DNA of 64,000 bases from Bacillus sp. NTK074B (lineage in GTDB: Bacteria; Bacillota; Bacilli; Bacillales; Bacillaceae_B): positions 62,001-126,000 of the forward strand of contig NZ_JAFKOH010000003.1 of the NCBI RefSeq assembly GCF_017303375.1. The letters are read 5' to 3'. Positions 52,819-60,683 of the stretch are shown here, piece by piece; the first letter of the stretch is position 1, and every line of letters starts with the position of its first letter. Position numbers and translations under genes: made by a program. Under the pieces are notes generated by a model that was not told the DNA's origin, did no database searches, and worked only from the letters and a program-made list of their open reading frames with translations.

Positions 52819-52844
52819 GACGAATCAAACAGATTCTGGTTTCA
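52819..52844 (-). promoter_or_regulatory. ECF-sigma-type promoter (TGAAAC-N16-CGTC)
   Basis: On the minus strand TGAAAC (52844-52839) and CGTC (52822-52819) are exactly 16 nt apart, the typical autoregulatory promoter of Bacillus ECF sigma operons. A similar site precedes the 36-residue lipoprotein at 39.5 kb. Confidence 0.75.
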
Positions 52845-52956
52845 ATTTTTCCAGAAAAAACTATCCTTAACTGCATTCAACAAGCATAGCGGAGTATCCT
52901 TTGATTAATCCAGAAAATAACATATACTTTTAATTGATTAGAAGGAGGGGATTTTC

Positions 52957-53100
52957 ATGGCTATTCATCATAAAATCATCGGAGAAGGCTTTCCCATCGT
53001 GATGGTCCATGGATGCTCACTGATAAACTCAGTCATAACCCCTCTTATAAAAGAACTCTCAAAAAAAGAGCCCACATGTTTTCACATTGGACTCTCATAA
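52957..53100 (+). pseudogene. Alpha/beta hydrolase N-terminal stump
   Basis: AAGGAGGGG and ATG 52957 open a 47-codon frame MAIHHKIIGEGFPIVMVHGC, where VMVHG is the oxyanion block of alpha/beta hydrolases. After about LSKK the frame runs into the terminator of the converging lipase gene and stops. The hydrolase body (about 200 residues, including the GxSxG elbow) is missing, so a deletion has joined the stump to the neighbour's 3' flank. Confidence 0.75.
53066..53096 (-). terminator. Terminator after the lipase-like gene
   Basis: On the minus strand GAGTCCAATG pairs imperfectly with CATGTGGGCTC across a 6-nt loop and is followed by TTTTTTTGAG. Confidence 0.75.
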
Positions 53101-53118
53101 CAAGTTGTAGACCTCAGA

Positions 53119-54225
53119 TTAGCGCGCAGTCACCTCGAACTTATCATCAGCAGGATTGGAACTGTACTGTCCTGCATTCTGGTACCATCTGTTATTGGAG
53201 TTCATCATCGTTTGAATGCGAGTGGTAGCCGTGGCGGCAGAAGGTCCGGTCAGCCCGGTGGCTACACCATTCCTAGTTTCGAGCGGTGCCGCGGAGCTCA
53301 TGGAATAGAAGTACCAATCACGTGCTGCACCGTGCTTGCCGACTTGGTCGAAGGCAGATACATACCAGGGCTTCAGCTCGGCGAACGCCGTCAGCTGGGT
53401 CATACCGTTATTACTGTCTCCGAGTCCTACATCGGTGATGGCACTTGACTTATATTGTTCAAATACCACCCCTTTTGTTTTCAACTGCGTGACGTATTCA
53501 CGGGAGAGTTCTCCGGTCCATTTACCGCCTAAATAGCTTTTTCCATCTTTTGACCAAAACGGATCAAGGAGAGCTACCCGCTTCGGCCTCAAGTTTGATG
53601 CCATCTTACCGCTGTCCACCTGGTCGCTGATCAATTTAGCACCATTTGTGACCATTTGGCTTCCAAGTGAATGTCCCGCGAGGCGTACCTCGCTTCCGGT
53701 GAAGCCCTGCATGGCTTGTTTGTACGTATTGACAAACACCTGGGCCGCTGACACGGTTGGTGATCCCTCTGTGCTGTATGTTCCGTCTTTCTTCCGCCAA
53801 CGCATGCCCTGTGGGCCGGAGGTTGACCAAATCTTAGCTTCAGCATCCTTCACTTCACTTTCGTCTGCGAGCTGACTCCAATAGAAGATCCCTATGTTCC
53901 AGCCTTTTGAAACCCAGTAGTCCACAGTGTTTACGTCCGGTCCATTGATTGGATCATTTTGTTTAGGATTGAATGACTCACGTTTCAAGTATGCGGTGGA
54001 ACCATTTTGCCAACCGTGAATGTAAATGACAGTTGGCCTGTTTGCATTGAAGTATGCATTCGACTGCCCATCAATAAATTTTTGCGAAACATTTCCCGAA
54101 CCGAACCAGTAGATACCGGTGTCCAGGGTTTGTCCATCATAGGCAGCTAAAGTGGGGGCAGGAAACCAAGGAACGATCACAAACAGCAAAATCATACTGA
54201 TAAAAACCTGGCGGAACTTCTTCAA
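53119..54225 (-). CDS. Secreted lipase-like alpha/beta hydrolase
   Basis: 368 residues with a signal peptide (about 1-28, ending PTLAA). Oxyanion/HG block TVIYIHGWQNGS (about 65), nucleophile elbow VRLAGHSLGSQMV (about 180), acid candidate VALLDPFW (about 212) and histidine candidate QVGKHGAARDWYF (about 303). It resembles pancreatic-lipase-like esterases secreted by bacilli. Acts outside the cell; substrate unknown. Own terminator at 53066. The 285-nt gap upstream (54226-54510) shows only promoter-like sequence and the gpmA terminator. Confidence 0.8.
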   Translation of the reverse strand: MKKFRQVFISMILLFVIVPWFPAPTLAAYDGQTLDTGIYWFGSGNVSQKFIDGQSNAYFNANRPTVIYIHGWQNGSTAYLKRESFNPKQNDPINGPDVNTVDYWVSKGWNIGIFYWSQLADESEVKDAEAKIWSTSGPQGMRWRKKDGTYSTEGSPTVSAAQVFVNTYKQAMQGFTGSEVRLAGHSLGSQMVTNGAKLISDQVDSGKMASNLRPKRVALLDPFWSKDGKSYLGGKWTGELSREYVTQLKTKGVVFEQYKSSAITDVGLGDSNNGMTQLTAFAELKPWYVSAFDQVGKHGAARDWYFYSMSSAAPLETRNGVATGLTGPSAATATTRIQTMMNSNNRWYQNAGQYSSNPADDKFEVTAR

Positions 54226-54410
54226 ATCATCAACCTCCGAATATCATTTTTGTTACAATATTCAGTATAAGTTAATAATCAGAATTTTCAATACAATGTC
54301 GCACAAAAATGAATGCGCTTACAAAAGTAGTCTTATTTAGACAAGGTTAGATCTTTTTCATTTAAAATAATAATATAAGGGTAGCTGGAACATGACTATA
54401 TAATGATAAA

Positions 54411-54440
54411 GAAAACGGTCAGCAGCCTGGGCCACTGACC
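54411..54440 (-). terminator. Terminator after gpmA
   Basis: On the minus strand GGTCAG / CTGACC arms are followed by GTTTTCTTT, about 70 nt past the stop. Confidence 0.7.
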
Positions 54441-54510
54441 ATTTCGCTTTTGGTTTATCGTTCATCTTCTTCTTTGAACATATCAAGTACCTAGATCCGT
54501 TCAAATGCAC

Positions 54511-55278
54511 TCACCCCATCCAATCCCAATTCTCCCTATCATCCAAATCCATATGCCGAGGAATTCTCTCATGGGGTACCTCTCCCTCATCATCCAGATA
54601 ATAGTGCCTGATGGGCTTCAATTCGTCATCCAATTCATACACAAGGGGGATGCTATTTGGAATGTTGAGGCTGACGATTCCGTCGTCAGGTATGTGATCA
54701 AGATATTTAACGAGTGCCCTGAGCGTATTTCCATGCGCTGAGATGATGACACGCTGATTGTTCCGGATGCTCGGGACAATTTCTTCATGCCAATAGACAA
54801 GTGTCCTTTTTTCCGTATCAAGTAGGCTTTCCGATAAGGGCATATCCTCCTTAGGTACAGATGCATATCTGGGATCAGAAAGATTCCCTTGATGACCCTC
54901 TTCTGAAATCACTGGTGGCCGGATATCCGCTGATCGTCTCCATTCATGCACCTGTTCTTCTCCAAATTTCTCCGTCACGTCATCTTTATCCAGTCCCTGA
55001 AGACCACCATAATGCCGTTCATTCAATCTCCATGATTTATGGACGGGGATCCATACCAGATCCATTTCGTGCAAAGTGATCCACAATGTCCGGACGGCAC
55101 GTTTTAAGACAGATGTGTAGGCAACATCAAAATCAAACCCGTGTTGCTTCAGGACCGCTCCTGCCTTTCTAGCCTCGTTATAGCCGTCATCGGTCAAATC
55201 CACATCGGTCCAGCCGGTAAACCGGTTTTCAAGATTATATTGGCTCTCGCCGTGTCGGATCAACACAAGCTTCTTCAT
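54511..55278 (-). CDS. gpmA: 2,3-bisphosphoglycerate-dependent phosphoglycerate mutase
   Basis: Interconverts 3- and 2-phosphoglycerate. 255 residues: phosphohistidine block [20 protein letters not shown] (3-22), [16 protein letters not shown] (about 84-99), RRSADIRPP (about 114) and the second histidine in [16 protein letters not shown] (about 178-193). Bacilli also carry the cofactor-independent GpmI in the gap-pgk operon, so this would be a second isozyme. Monocistronic, divergent from pyruvate oxidase. Confidence 0.93.
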   Translation of the reverse strand: MKKLVLIRHGESQYNLENRFTGWTDVDLTDDGYNEARKAGAVLKQHGFDFDVAYTSVLKRAVRTLWITLHEMDLVWIPVHKSWRLNERHYGGLQGLDKDDVTEKFGEEQVHEWRRSADIRPPVISEEGHQGNLSDPRYASVPKEDMPLSESLLDTEKRTLVYWHEEIVPSIRNNQRVIISAHGNTLRALVKYLDHIPDDGIVSLNIPNSIPLVYELDDELKPIRHYYLDDEGEVPHERIPRHMDLDDRENWDWMG

Positions 55279-55394
55279 CTATACCACCCCAGGTCGTTTT
55301 TTTCAGTATGTGCATGTTGGATTAGAAATATTGAGTAATTTAGGAAGTATTGTACCAAAATAAGACTAACCAATTTTGGAGAGGAGACGGTGTG

Positions 55395-57095
55395 ATGTTT
55401 AAACAGAACGCTGGTGAAAAATTAATTGAACTCTTGATCGAATGGGGAGTCGACCATATTTACGGTATGCCGGGTGACTCCATCAATTCGATTATTGAAC
55501 CACTTCGGAAGAAACAGGATAAAATTAAGTTCATTCAAGTCAGACATGAAGAAGCAGGGGCATTGGCCGCTGCTGCGTATGCAAAATTAACGGGGAAACT
55601 GGGTGTTTGCACGGCGATTGCCGGTCCAGGGGCGATCCATCTTCTGAACGGCCTGTATGATGCCAAGCTCGATAAAGCTCCAGTATTGGCCATCACCGGC
55701 CAAGTGGAAACGGACCTGTTAGGGACGGACTCCTTTCAAGAGGTGAACCTTGAGAGGATGTTTGACGATGTCGCCGTCTATAATCAGCGCATCATGTCTG
55801 CTGAGCAGCTCCCTGCCGTTGTGAATCAAGCAATCCGGACGGCCTATGCGAAAAAAGGGGTATCCGTGCTGACGATTCCGGATGACATACCCCGTTTTGA
55901 AGTGGGGAATGAAGCTCGCGTAACGGCCCATTTTGCTGTAAAGCAAGACATCTCACCGCTTCCTGAGGATTTACTAAGAGCGAAAGAGATCATTGAGGGA
56001 GCTGAAAAGCCGATCATCCTTGCCGGAAAAGGGGTTCATGGGCATCGGGAAACATTATTATCCTTTGCTGAAAGAGTCGGGGCACCGATCGTGTTGACCC
56101 TCCCTGGTAAAGGGGTCATCCCTGATAAACATCCGTATTGTTTAGGAGGTCTCGGTCTGATCGGGACCAAGCCTTCTTATGAAGCCATGCAGGAAGCCGA
56201 TATGCTCATGATGATCGGTACTTCATTCCCGTTCACGGGGTTCCTGCCTGACAGTGCCAAGACGATTCATATTGATATCGATCCCACCCAAATCGGGAAG
56301 CGCTACCCGGTGGATGTCGGTCTTGCAGGTGATGCCGGTACCTCCCTTAAATGGCTGACTGAGCATGTTGCAAGAAATGAAAATCGGGAATTTCTCGAGA
56401 AAAATCAGGAACGAACGAACAAATGGTGGGAGAAGCTAGAGGCACAAGAAGAGAACGGATCGGTTCCTCTCAAGCCTCAGCGACTGATTCATGCATTGAA
56501 AGAAGTTGCTTCCGATGATGCCATCCTGTCTGTGGATGTTGGAAACGTAACGGTGTGGATGGCGCGACACTTCCCAATTACCAATCAATCCTTTGTCATC
56601 TCAAGCTGGCTCGCGACGCTTGGCTGCGGTCTGCCTGGTGCCATCGCCGGTCAAATCGCCTATCCCAATCGACAGGTGTTTGCCATTTGCGGCGACGGCG
56701 GATTCGCCATGACCATGGCCGACTTCGTAACGGCAGTCAAATATGACTTACCCATCATCGTCGTGATTCTAAACAACCATAAGATTGCCATGATCAAGTT
56801 CGAACAGGAAGTAATGGGGAATATCGAATTCGGCACGAACCTACAGAACCCTGACTTCGCAAAATACGCTGAAGCCTGCGGTGGAGTCGGATACCGCGTC
56901 GAACGCCCGGAGGATATCCTGCCATCACTCCAAAAAGCCATACAACAAAGAAAGCCATGCATCATCGACGTCGTCGTTGACGCCGACGAAGCACCAATGC
57001 CTGCCAAAATCCAATTCTCCCAGGCAGCCGGCTACACCAAACACATGCTCAAACAACTGTTTGAAGAAGGGAAATTTGACCTTCCGCCACTATAG
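55395..57095 (+). CDS. ydaP: Thiamine-diphosphate enzyme, pyruvate oxidase (YdaP-like)
   Basis: 566 residues. The N-terminal pyrimidine-binding domain has GVDHIYGMPGDSINSI (about 18) and the catalytic glutamate in VRHEEAGALAAAAYAK (about 49). The central FAD/Rossmann-like domain is about 190-330. The C-terminal TPP domain has ICGDGGFAMTMADF and LPIIVVILNNHKIAMIK (about 430-460). It oxidatively decarboxylates pyruvate to acetate or acetyl phosphate; membrane or soluble electron acceptor not clear. ATG 55395 follows GGAGAGGAG; the frame to 55350 is not needed. B. subtilis ydaP is a general-stress gene; I see no clear sigma-B promoter. Confidence 0.88.
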   Translation: MFKQNAGEKLIELLIEWGVDHIYGMPGDSINSIIEPLRKKQDKIKFIQVRHEEAGALAAAAYAKLTGKLGVCTAIAGPGAIHLLNGLYDAKLDKAPVLAITGQVETDLLGTDSFQEVNLERMFDDVAVYNQRIMSAEQLPAVVNQAIRTAYAKKGVSVLTIPDDIPRFEVGNEARVTAHFAVKQDISPLPEDLLRAKEIIEGAEKPIILAGKGVHGHRETLLSFAERVGAPIVLTLPGKGVIPDKHPYCLGGLGLIGTKPSYEAMQEADMLMMIGTSFPFTGFLPDSAKTIHIDIDPTQIGKRYPVDVGLAGDAGTSLKWLTEHVARNENREFLEKNQERTNKWWEKLEAQEENGSVPLKPQRLIHALKEVASDDAILSVDVGNVTVWMARHFPITNQSFVISSWLATLGCGLPGAIAGQIAYPNRQVFAICGDGGFAMTMADFVTAVKYDLPIIVVILNNHKIAMIKFEQEVMGNIEFGTNLQNPDFAKYAEACGGVGYRVERPEDILPSLQKAIQQRKPCIIDVVVDADEAPMPAKIQFSQAAGYTKHMLKQLFEEGKFDLPPL

Positions 57096-57097
57096 GA

Positions 57098-57164
57098 AGA
57101 GGGACGGACCTTGCAATGCAAGGTCCGTCCCTCTATTTTATTGAGAATCAAGGTCCGTCCCTCT
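57098..57164 (+). terminator. Terminator built on a GGTCCGTCCCT repeat
   Basis: AGAGGGACGGACCTTG pairs perfectly with CAAGGTCCGTCCCTCT (to 57134) and is followed by ATTTTATT, three bases after the oxidase stop. A third copy of AAGGTCCGTCCCTCT follows at 57150-57164 without its partner arm, as if one arm were duplicated. Confidence 0.88.
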
Positions 57165-57225
57165 TATATTAGAGGAGGGGGGCTAACCTTTCTTAACTTC
57201 CATTTTCTTTTTCTATTTAAGGTTA

Positions 57226-57768
57226 TTAGGTAAGTTCTTTCTCTAATATTCTCTTATGTTCTCGAGCAAGTTTTAGCAACACAAATTCATCATTTTGCAG
57301 TTGCTTCATAATCTCTCTACTTTCTCTCAAAGCTACATTATACATGCTTACAGTAATCTGTCTGTTTTCAAATGACTGCTCCAGCTCACCCTCATCAAGC
57401 AGAAGGATTTCCCCAGAGGGCAGCACCACTATATCCAAGAAGAGATCATCCATCCAAGGAACACCATCATCCACTCCATTTTCCAGGCATACATCTATGT
57501 ACCACTGTACGATCTCCCCACTCGCATCAAACATAGTAGTAAGAGAATGATGTTTCCCCCTGGGAAAGTGCTGGAGCCACATATATCCGTTATCAACGAT
57601 GTATATATCTTTGTCTCCATACCGGGTGGTTAATGGCTCCTTCACTTTCACTGTATTTAACAGAGTGATGCACCCTTGGAATTCCTTCGTGTTAAGTCGG
57701 GTTTGAGCGTATTTTCTCTCTGTTACCCGCTTCCAATCGGCACGGTTACCAAACTTTCTTTTTAGCAT
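57226..57768 (-). CDS. DUF402 family protein
   Basis: 180 residues. The DUF402 core lies at about 75-140 with YIDVCLENGVDDGVPWMDDL followed by FLDIVVLPSGEILLLDEGEL, whose acidic residues could bind metal. Family members include nucleoside di/triphosphatases and the FomD-type phosphatase of fosfomycin synthesis. The C-terminus is helical. Transcribed singly. Activity here is not shown. Confidence 0.78.
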   Translation of the reverse strand: MLKRKFGNRADWKRVTERKYAQTRLNTKEFQGCITLLNTVKVKEPLTTRYGDKDIYIVDNGYMWLQHFPRGKHHSLTTMFDASGEIVQWYIDVCLENGVDDGVPWMDDLFLDIVVLPSGEILLLDEGELEQSFENRQITVSMYNVALRESREIMKQLQNDEFVLLKLAREHKRILEKELT

Positions 57769-57805
57769 TAAAGATCCTCCACTAGAACGTCTTCCACTTC
57801 ACTTA

Positions 57806-58202
57806 TCATTTAGGCAAATTCATCTGCCATGATACCCCAAAACGGTCATTCAGCCAGCCAAATTTCTTACTGAATCCATAATCTCCAAGTGGCATAAGCG
57901 CTTGACCACCTTCATTCAATCTCATAGATCATCTCAAGTTCTTCTTCCGTATCGCATGTCAAAAAGACAGAAAAAGAAGGAGTGAAATCAAACTGATGCT
58001 TCACATTACTGTCAATGCACATAAATTCCTGCCCCTTCAACGTGAACGTCGCCTGCATGACCGTCCCTTCAACTCCGCTTTCATTTGCACCATATTTGGC
58101 TATATTAGTAATGGATGAATCTTCAATCAATGATGTATAAAAGTTCATTGCTTCCTCGGCATTTCCATTTTGAAACATTAAAAATGGTGTGACTTTTTCC
58201 AT
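57806..58202 (-). pseudogene. VOC family protein (PhnB-like), frameshifted
   Basis: The first frame (58202-57912) begins MEKVTPFLMFQNGNAEEAMN and runs to EEELEMIYEIE, then stops. One frame over, the DNA continues RLNEGGQALMPLGDYGFSKK and FGWLNDRFGVSWQMNLPK to 57806, the expected ending of PhnB/3-demethylubiquinone methyltransferase-like VOC proteins. Loss of an AG from a GAGAGA run near 57915 explains the break. Recent pseudogene or sequencing error. Confidence 0.85.
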
Positions 58203-58268
58203 GGTTGATCTACCCCTTTCAACTATTTACTATAGTGTTGCTGAATGTGAGTAACCCTTCTAATCTGA

Positions 58269-58475
58269 TTAATTAGCCAACCCTAAAAGATCAGCAACCA
58301 TATCCGCACTTCCAGGTGTAAACATAAAAATAGAAAATCCAATTAACGCAGCACCCACTAAACCATAGAAGAACACCTTTGGCTTTAGAATGAACCCCTG
58401 CCTAAACGCCTGTAAAACTGCTCCAACGATCAGAAAAACTCCGATAAAAAGAATAGCAAAATAATAAACCCCCAC
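58269..58475 (-). CDS. Small two-helix membrane protein
   Basis: 68 residues: GVYYFAILFIGVFLIVGAVL (helix 1), then RQGFILKPKVFF as a basic loop and YGLVGAALIGFSIFMFTPGS (helix 2). The GTG start at 58475 follows TGGAGTG by 6 nt. No family recognised. It lies 21 nt after the 58-codon frame and may be co-transcribed with it. Confidence 0.65.
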   Translation of the reverse strand: MGVYYFAILFIGVFLIVGAVLQAFRQGFILKPKVFFYGLVGAALIGFSIFMFTPGSADMVADLLGLAN

Positions 58476-58496
58476 TATATCACTCCATTCATAAAT

Positions 58497-58673
58497 TTAA
58501 TCCACTAAAAAGAAATTCCTGCATTCAGATTCATCTAAATTCAATTTCATAACTGTAGCTTCACCTCTGCACTCATATCTAGCAGGTTTGAGTTTGAGGT
58601 CTTGAAAGATCATCGGGGTAATGCGAGAATCTGCTTTTCGGGTGGTGTTATTATAAATCGGTAAGCGGTACAT
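58497..58673 (-). CDS. Possible 58-residue protein, unknown
   Basis: A frame from ATG 58673 reads MYRLPIYNNTTRKADSRITP then MIFQDLKLKPARYECRGEAT and ends CRNFFLVD. It occupies otherwise empty sequence between a HAD gene and the small membrane protein, with plausible amino-acid use, but the GGGG upstream is too close to the ATG for a good ribosome site. It may instead be the end of a lost gene. Confidence 0.45.
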   Translation of the reverse strand: MYRLPIYNNTTRKADSRITPMIFQDLKLKPARYECRGEATVMKLNLDESECRNFFLVD

Positions 58674-58706
58674 TCCCCATATCTTTCATTATTCTTCTCA
58701 ACGATT

Positions 58707-59375
58707 TCAATTGATTCCTTGTTTATTTCCAGGAAACAGCGTTTTTAATTCCAATAAATCCTCAATGACCACATCAGCCTGAGCAAGCTCCTCTTCCCGG
58801 GCAAAGTCAAAGCGACAGCCAACGGAAAGCAAACCATTGTCCTTCCCAGCGTGGATGTCCGATAACCGGTCCCCTACCACAGCTCCACTCGTCATTTCGT
58901 ATTTCTCTACAATACGCCGGACTAAATCTGACTTATTCATTGATTCAATATGCTGAATACTGAAAGTTTCAGACACCCATTTGTCCAGGCCATAGTAATC
59001 GACAATCGCTTTCAAATATTCAGCTAACCCGTTACTGGCTATGTAAATGACGTAATCATTCTCTATTAAATGGCTGAAAACCTCCTGAACATGAGGGTAT
59101 AGGGCACCTTTTCCTTCCCTGATATTTAGAATTAACCTTTCCAGGAAAAAGGCATCGGTCTGAGCTCTTTCTTCTGAGGAATGGTTGGGCAGCAATGTTT
59201 CCCATACCTTTGGCAATGGGACACCCATGATCTCCCGGTATTTCTGGATCGGTGTTTCCTCATCCCATTGGTCTAATGATCGTAACCGTTCAAAGGCATC
59301 ATCCAGAGAAGCTTCTAATATTTTGTCTGTTTGAAAGAGTGTTCCATCCATGTCGAAAATGAGTGCTTGTGTCAT
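58707..59375 (-). CDS. HAD superfamily hydrolase
   Basis: 222 residues: motif I ALIFDMDGTLFQTDKI (about 4-19), helical cap (20-85), motif II YIASNGLAEYLKA (about 112), lysine NKSDLVRRIV (about 147) and motif IV AVVGDRLSDIHAGKDNGL (about 167-184). This is the phosphoglycolate-phosphatase-like subclass. Substrate unknown. Follows the GNAT gene at 59415 by 39 nt and may share its transcript. Confidence 0.86.
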   Translation of the reverse strand: MTQALIFDMDGTLFQTDKILEASLDDAFERLRSLDQWDEETPIQKYREIMGVPLPKVWETLLPNHSSEERAQTDAFFLERLILNIREGKGALYPHVQEVFSHLIENDYVIYIASNGLAEYLKAIVDYYGLDKWVSETFSIQHIESMNKSDLVRRIVEKYEMTSGAVVGDRLSDIHAGKDNGLLSVGCRFDFAREEELAQADVVIEDLLELKTLFPGNKQGIN

Positions 59376-59414
59376 GTTTGTTGTTCCTTTCTTGAGTAAA
59401 TCATTGAAATCCGC

Positions 59415-59876
59415 CTATGTCGGAAAGTACTCCATAGGCTCAGTACAGTGGACGTAACCATTCTTCTTGTAGTAATTCACCGACTCATCACTTGGCCAAA
59501 CGATTACAAACTCGTATTCTCTGTCTTTTATCCACGTATTTATGTTTTGCGCCACTTTACTTCCAACGCCAGCATTTCTGTATTCAGGAATCGTATACAC
59601 GTTTGTCATATATGCAAATGGTCTCGTTATTCTTCCTGGCCTCGGGACCTTATGGACCAATTCAATGTAAATATGTGACGCCAGTGTTCCTTGATCATCA
59701 GCAACCCAAATGAACCACTGATTATTTCTTAGAGCATCTTCTAAAAAGCGTCGGCATTCTTCCGCAAACTCGTCGTACGACTCATGCTTTTTGCTTTCGT
59801 CAAATTCAATCGTATTATCCCATCTCATCTTGATTAACTGTTCTATGTCCTTTGACTCTGCCAGTCTTACTTCCAC
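59415..59876 (-). CDS. GNAT family N-acetyltransferase
   Basis: 153 residues: VEVRLAESKDIEQLIKMRWD at the start, AYMTNVYTIPEYRNAGVGSK (about 94-113) as motif A and ESVNYYKKNGYVHCTEPMEY near the end. The GTG at 59876 has GAGGTGC 6 nt upstream; the frame to TTG 59927 has no site. Acceptor unknown. Confidence 0.82.
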   Translation of the reverse strand: MEVRLAESKDIEQLIKMRWDNTIEFDESKKHESYDEFAEECRRFLEDALRNNQWFIWVADDQGTLASHIYIELVHKVPRPGRITRPFAYMTNVYTIPEYRNAGVGSKVAQNINTWIKDREYEFVIVWPSDESVNYYKKNGYVHCTEPMEYFPT

Positions 59877-60003
59877 CGCATTGCACCTCGCATTACAAAT
59901 TTCATCACTAAAAATTTCAAAGCCCAATCACACTACCAAAAACGGCAGCTCCCCATCCACCAGAACGTGAATGACGTCTTGCCCTTAAATCATGTACACC
60001 CAC

Positions 60004-60327
60004 CTAGGGCCCTGTCCCACAAGCCACTTCATACTTCTCACTCTCTTTCAGCTTTGTATAACAAATAGTGGCCGTCTCACCAGTCGGACTATTATAGTCA
60101 TACCAGTACACATCGTATTGCTGTCCATATTCTTGATCCTGATACTCGCCTTTTTTAATGAAGGCAAAGAAGCTTTGATAAGGGTGGCCATCCTTGTAAA
60201 TCGCTTCTCTCAAAGCAGACCTCGGTGAATCAGCATGATGGACCCTTGGAGCAAGTATTGGCGGCAGGACCAACAACACCACAACAACCAGTAAACCTAT
60301 TGTTAAAACCTTTCTCCTCTTTTTCAC
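60004..60327 (-). CDS. Small membrane-anchored protein of unknown function
   Basis: 107 residues with a signal-anchor helix (VLTIGLLVVVVLLVLPPILA, about 7-26) and an extracellular domain with SFFAFIKKGEYQDQEYGQQY and ATICYTKLKESEKYEVACGT, where two cysteines could pair. The GTG at 60327 follows AGAGGG by 6 nt and is preferred to the ATG at 60444. No family recognised. Confidence 0.62.
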   Translation of the reverse strand: MKKRRKVLTIGLLVVVVLLVLPPILAPRVHHADSPRSALREAIYKDGHPYQSFFAFIKKGEYQDQEYGQQYDVYWYDYNSPTGETATICYTKLKESEKYEVACGTGP

Positions 60328-60683
60328 ATTGTCCCTCTTTTCTTCGATCCAATCTATTCCAATTATTCCAAAAACTCTTTCAATAGACAATCGGTTTGTA
60401 AAACTTTTATCAATTTGAAATTCACCATTTCCACTTCCTACCATTCATACTATAATACTATATTGTGACAGGAATATTTTTACACAGAGCAGGCCCTTAC
60501 ATAATTTTTACACGTATTTAAGAATACCTTGCCCTGCTCCTCCGTAAAATGAATTTTGTGGCACGATGAATTACGTCTCAAGACCTAGGTGAATATTGGC
60601 CTGAAGGTGGCTGTGATACCGTCCGTATTACAGTATCTTAGAAAAGAAGGTTCACAACCAAATCAGTAATAGGGGGGAAACAC

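Noticed and set aside
59870-59885. GAGGTGCAATGCGGT identical to part of the 41-nt element at 4.6 kb
   Set aside because: A 15-nt match is expected by chance in a window of this size, and here it is explained as the ribosome site of the GNAT gene.
60487-60539. GAGCAGG/CCTGCTC pair upstream of swrC as a riboswitch or attenuator
   Set aside because: Only 7-bp arms with a 39-nt AT-rich loop and no T-run.
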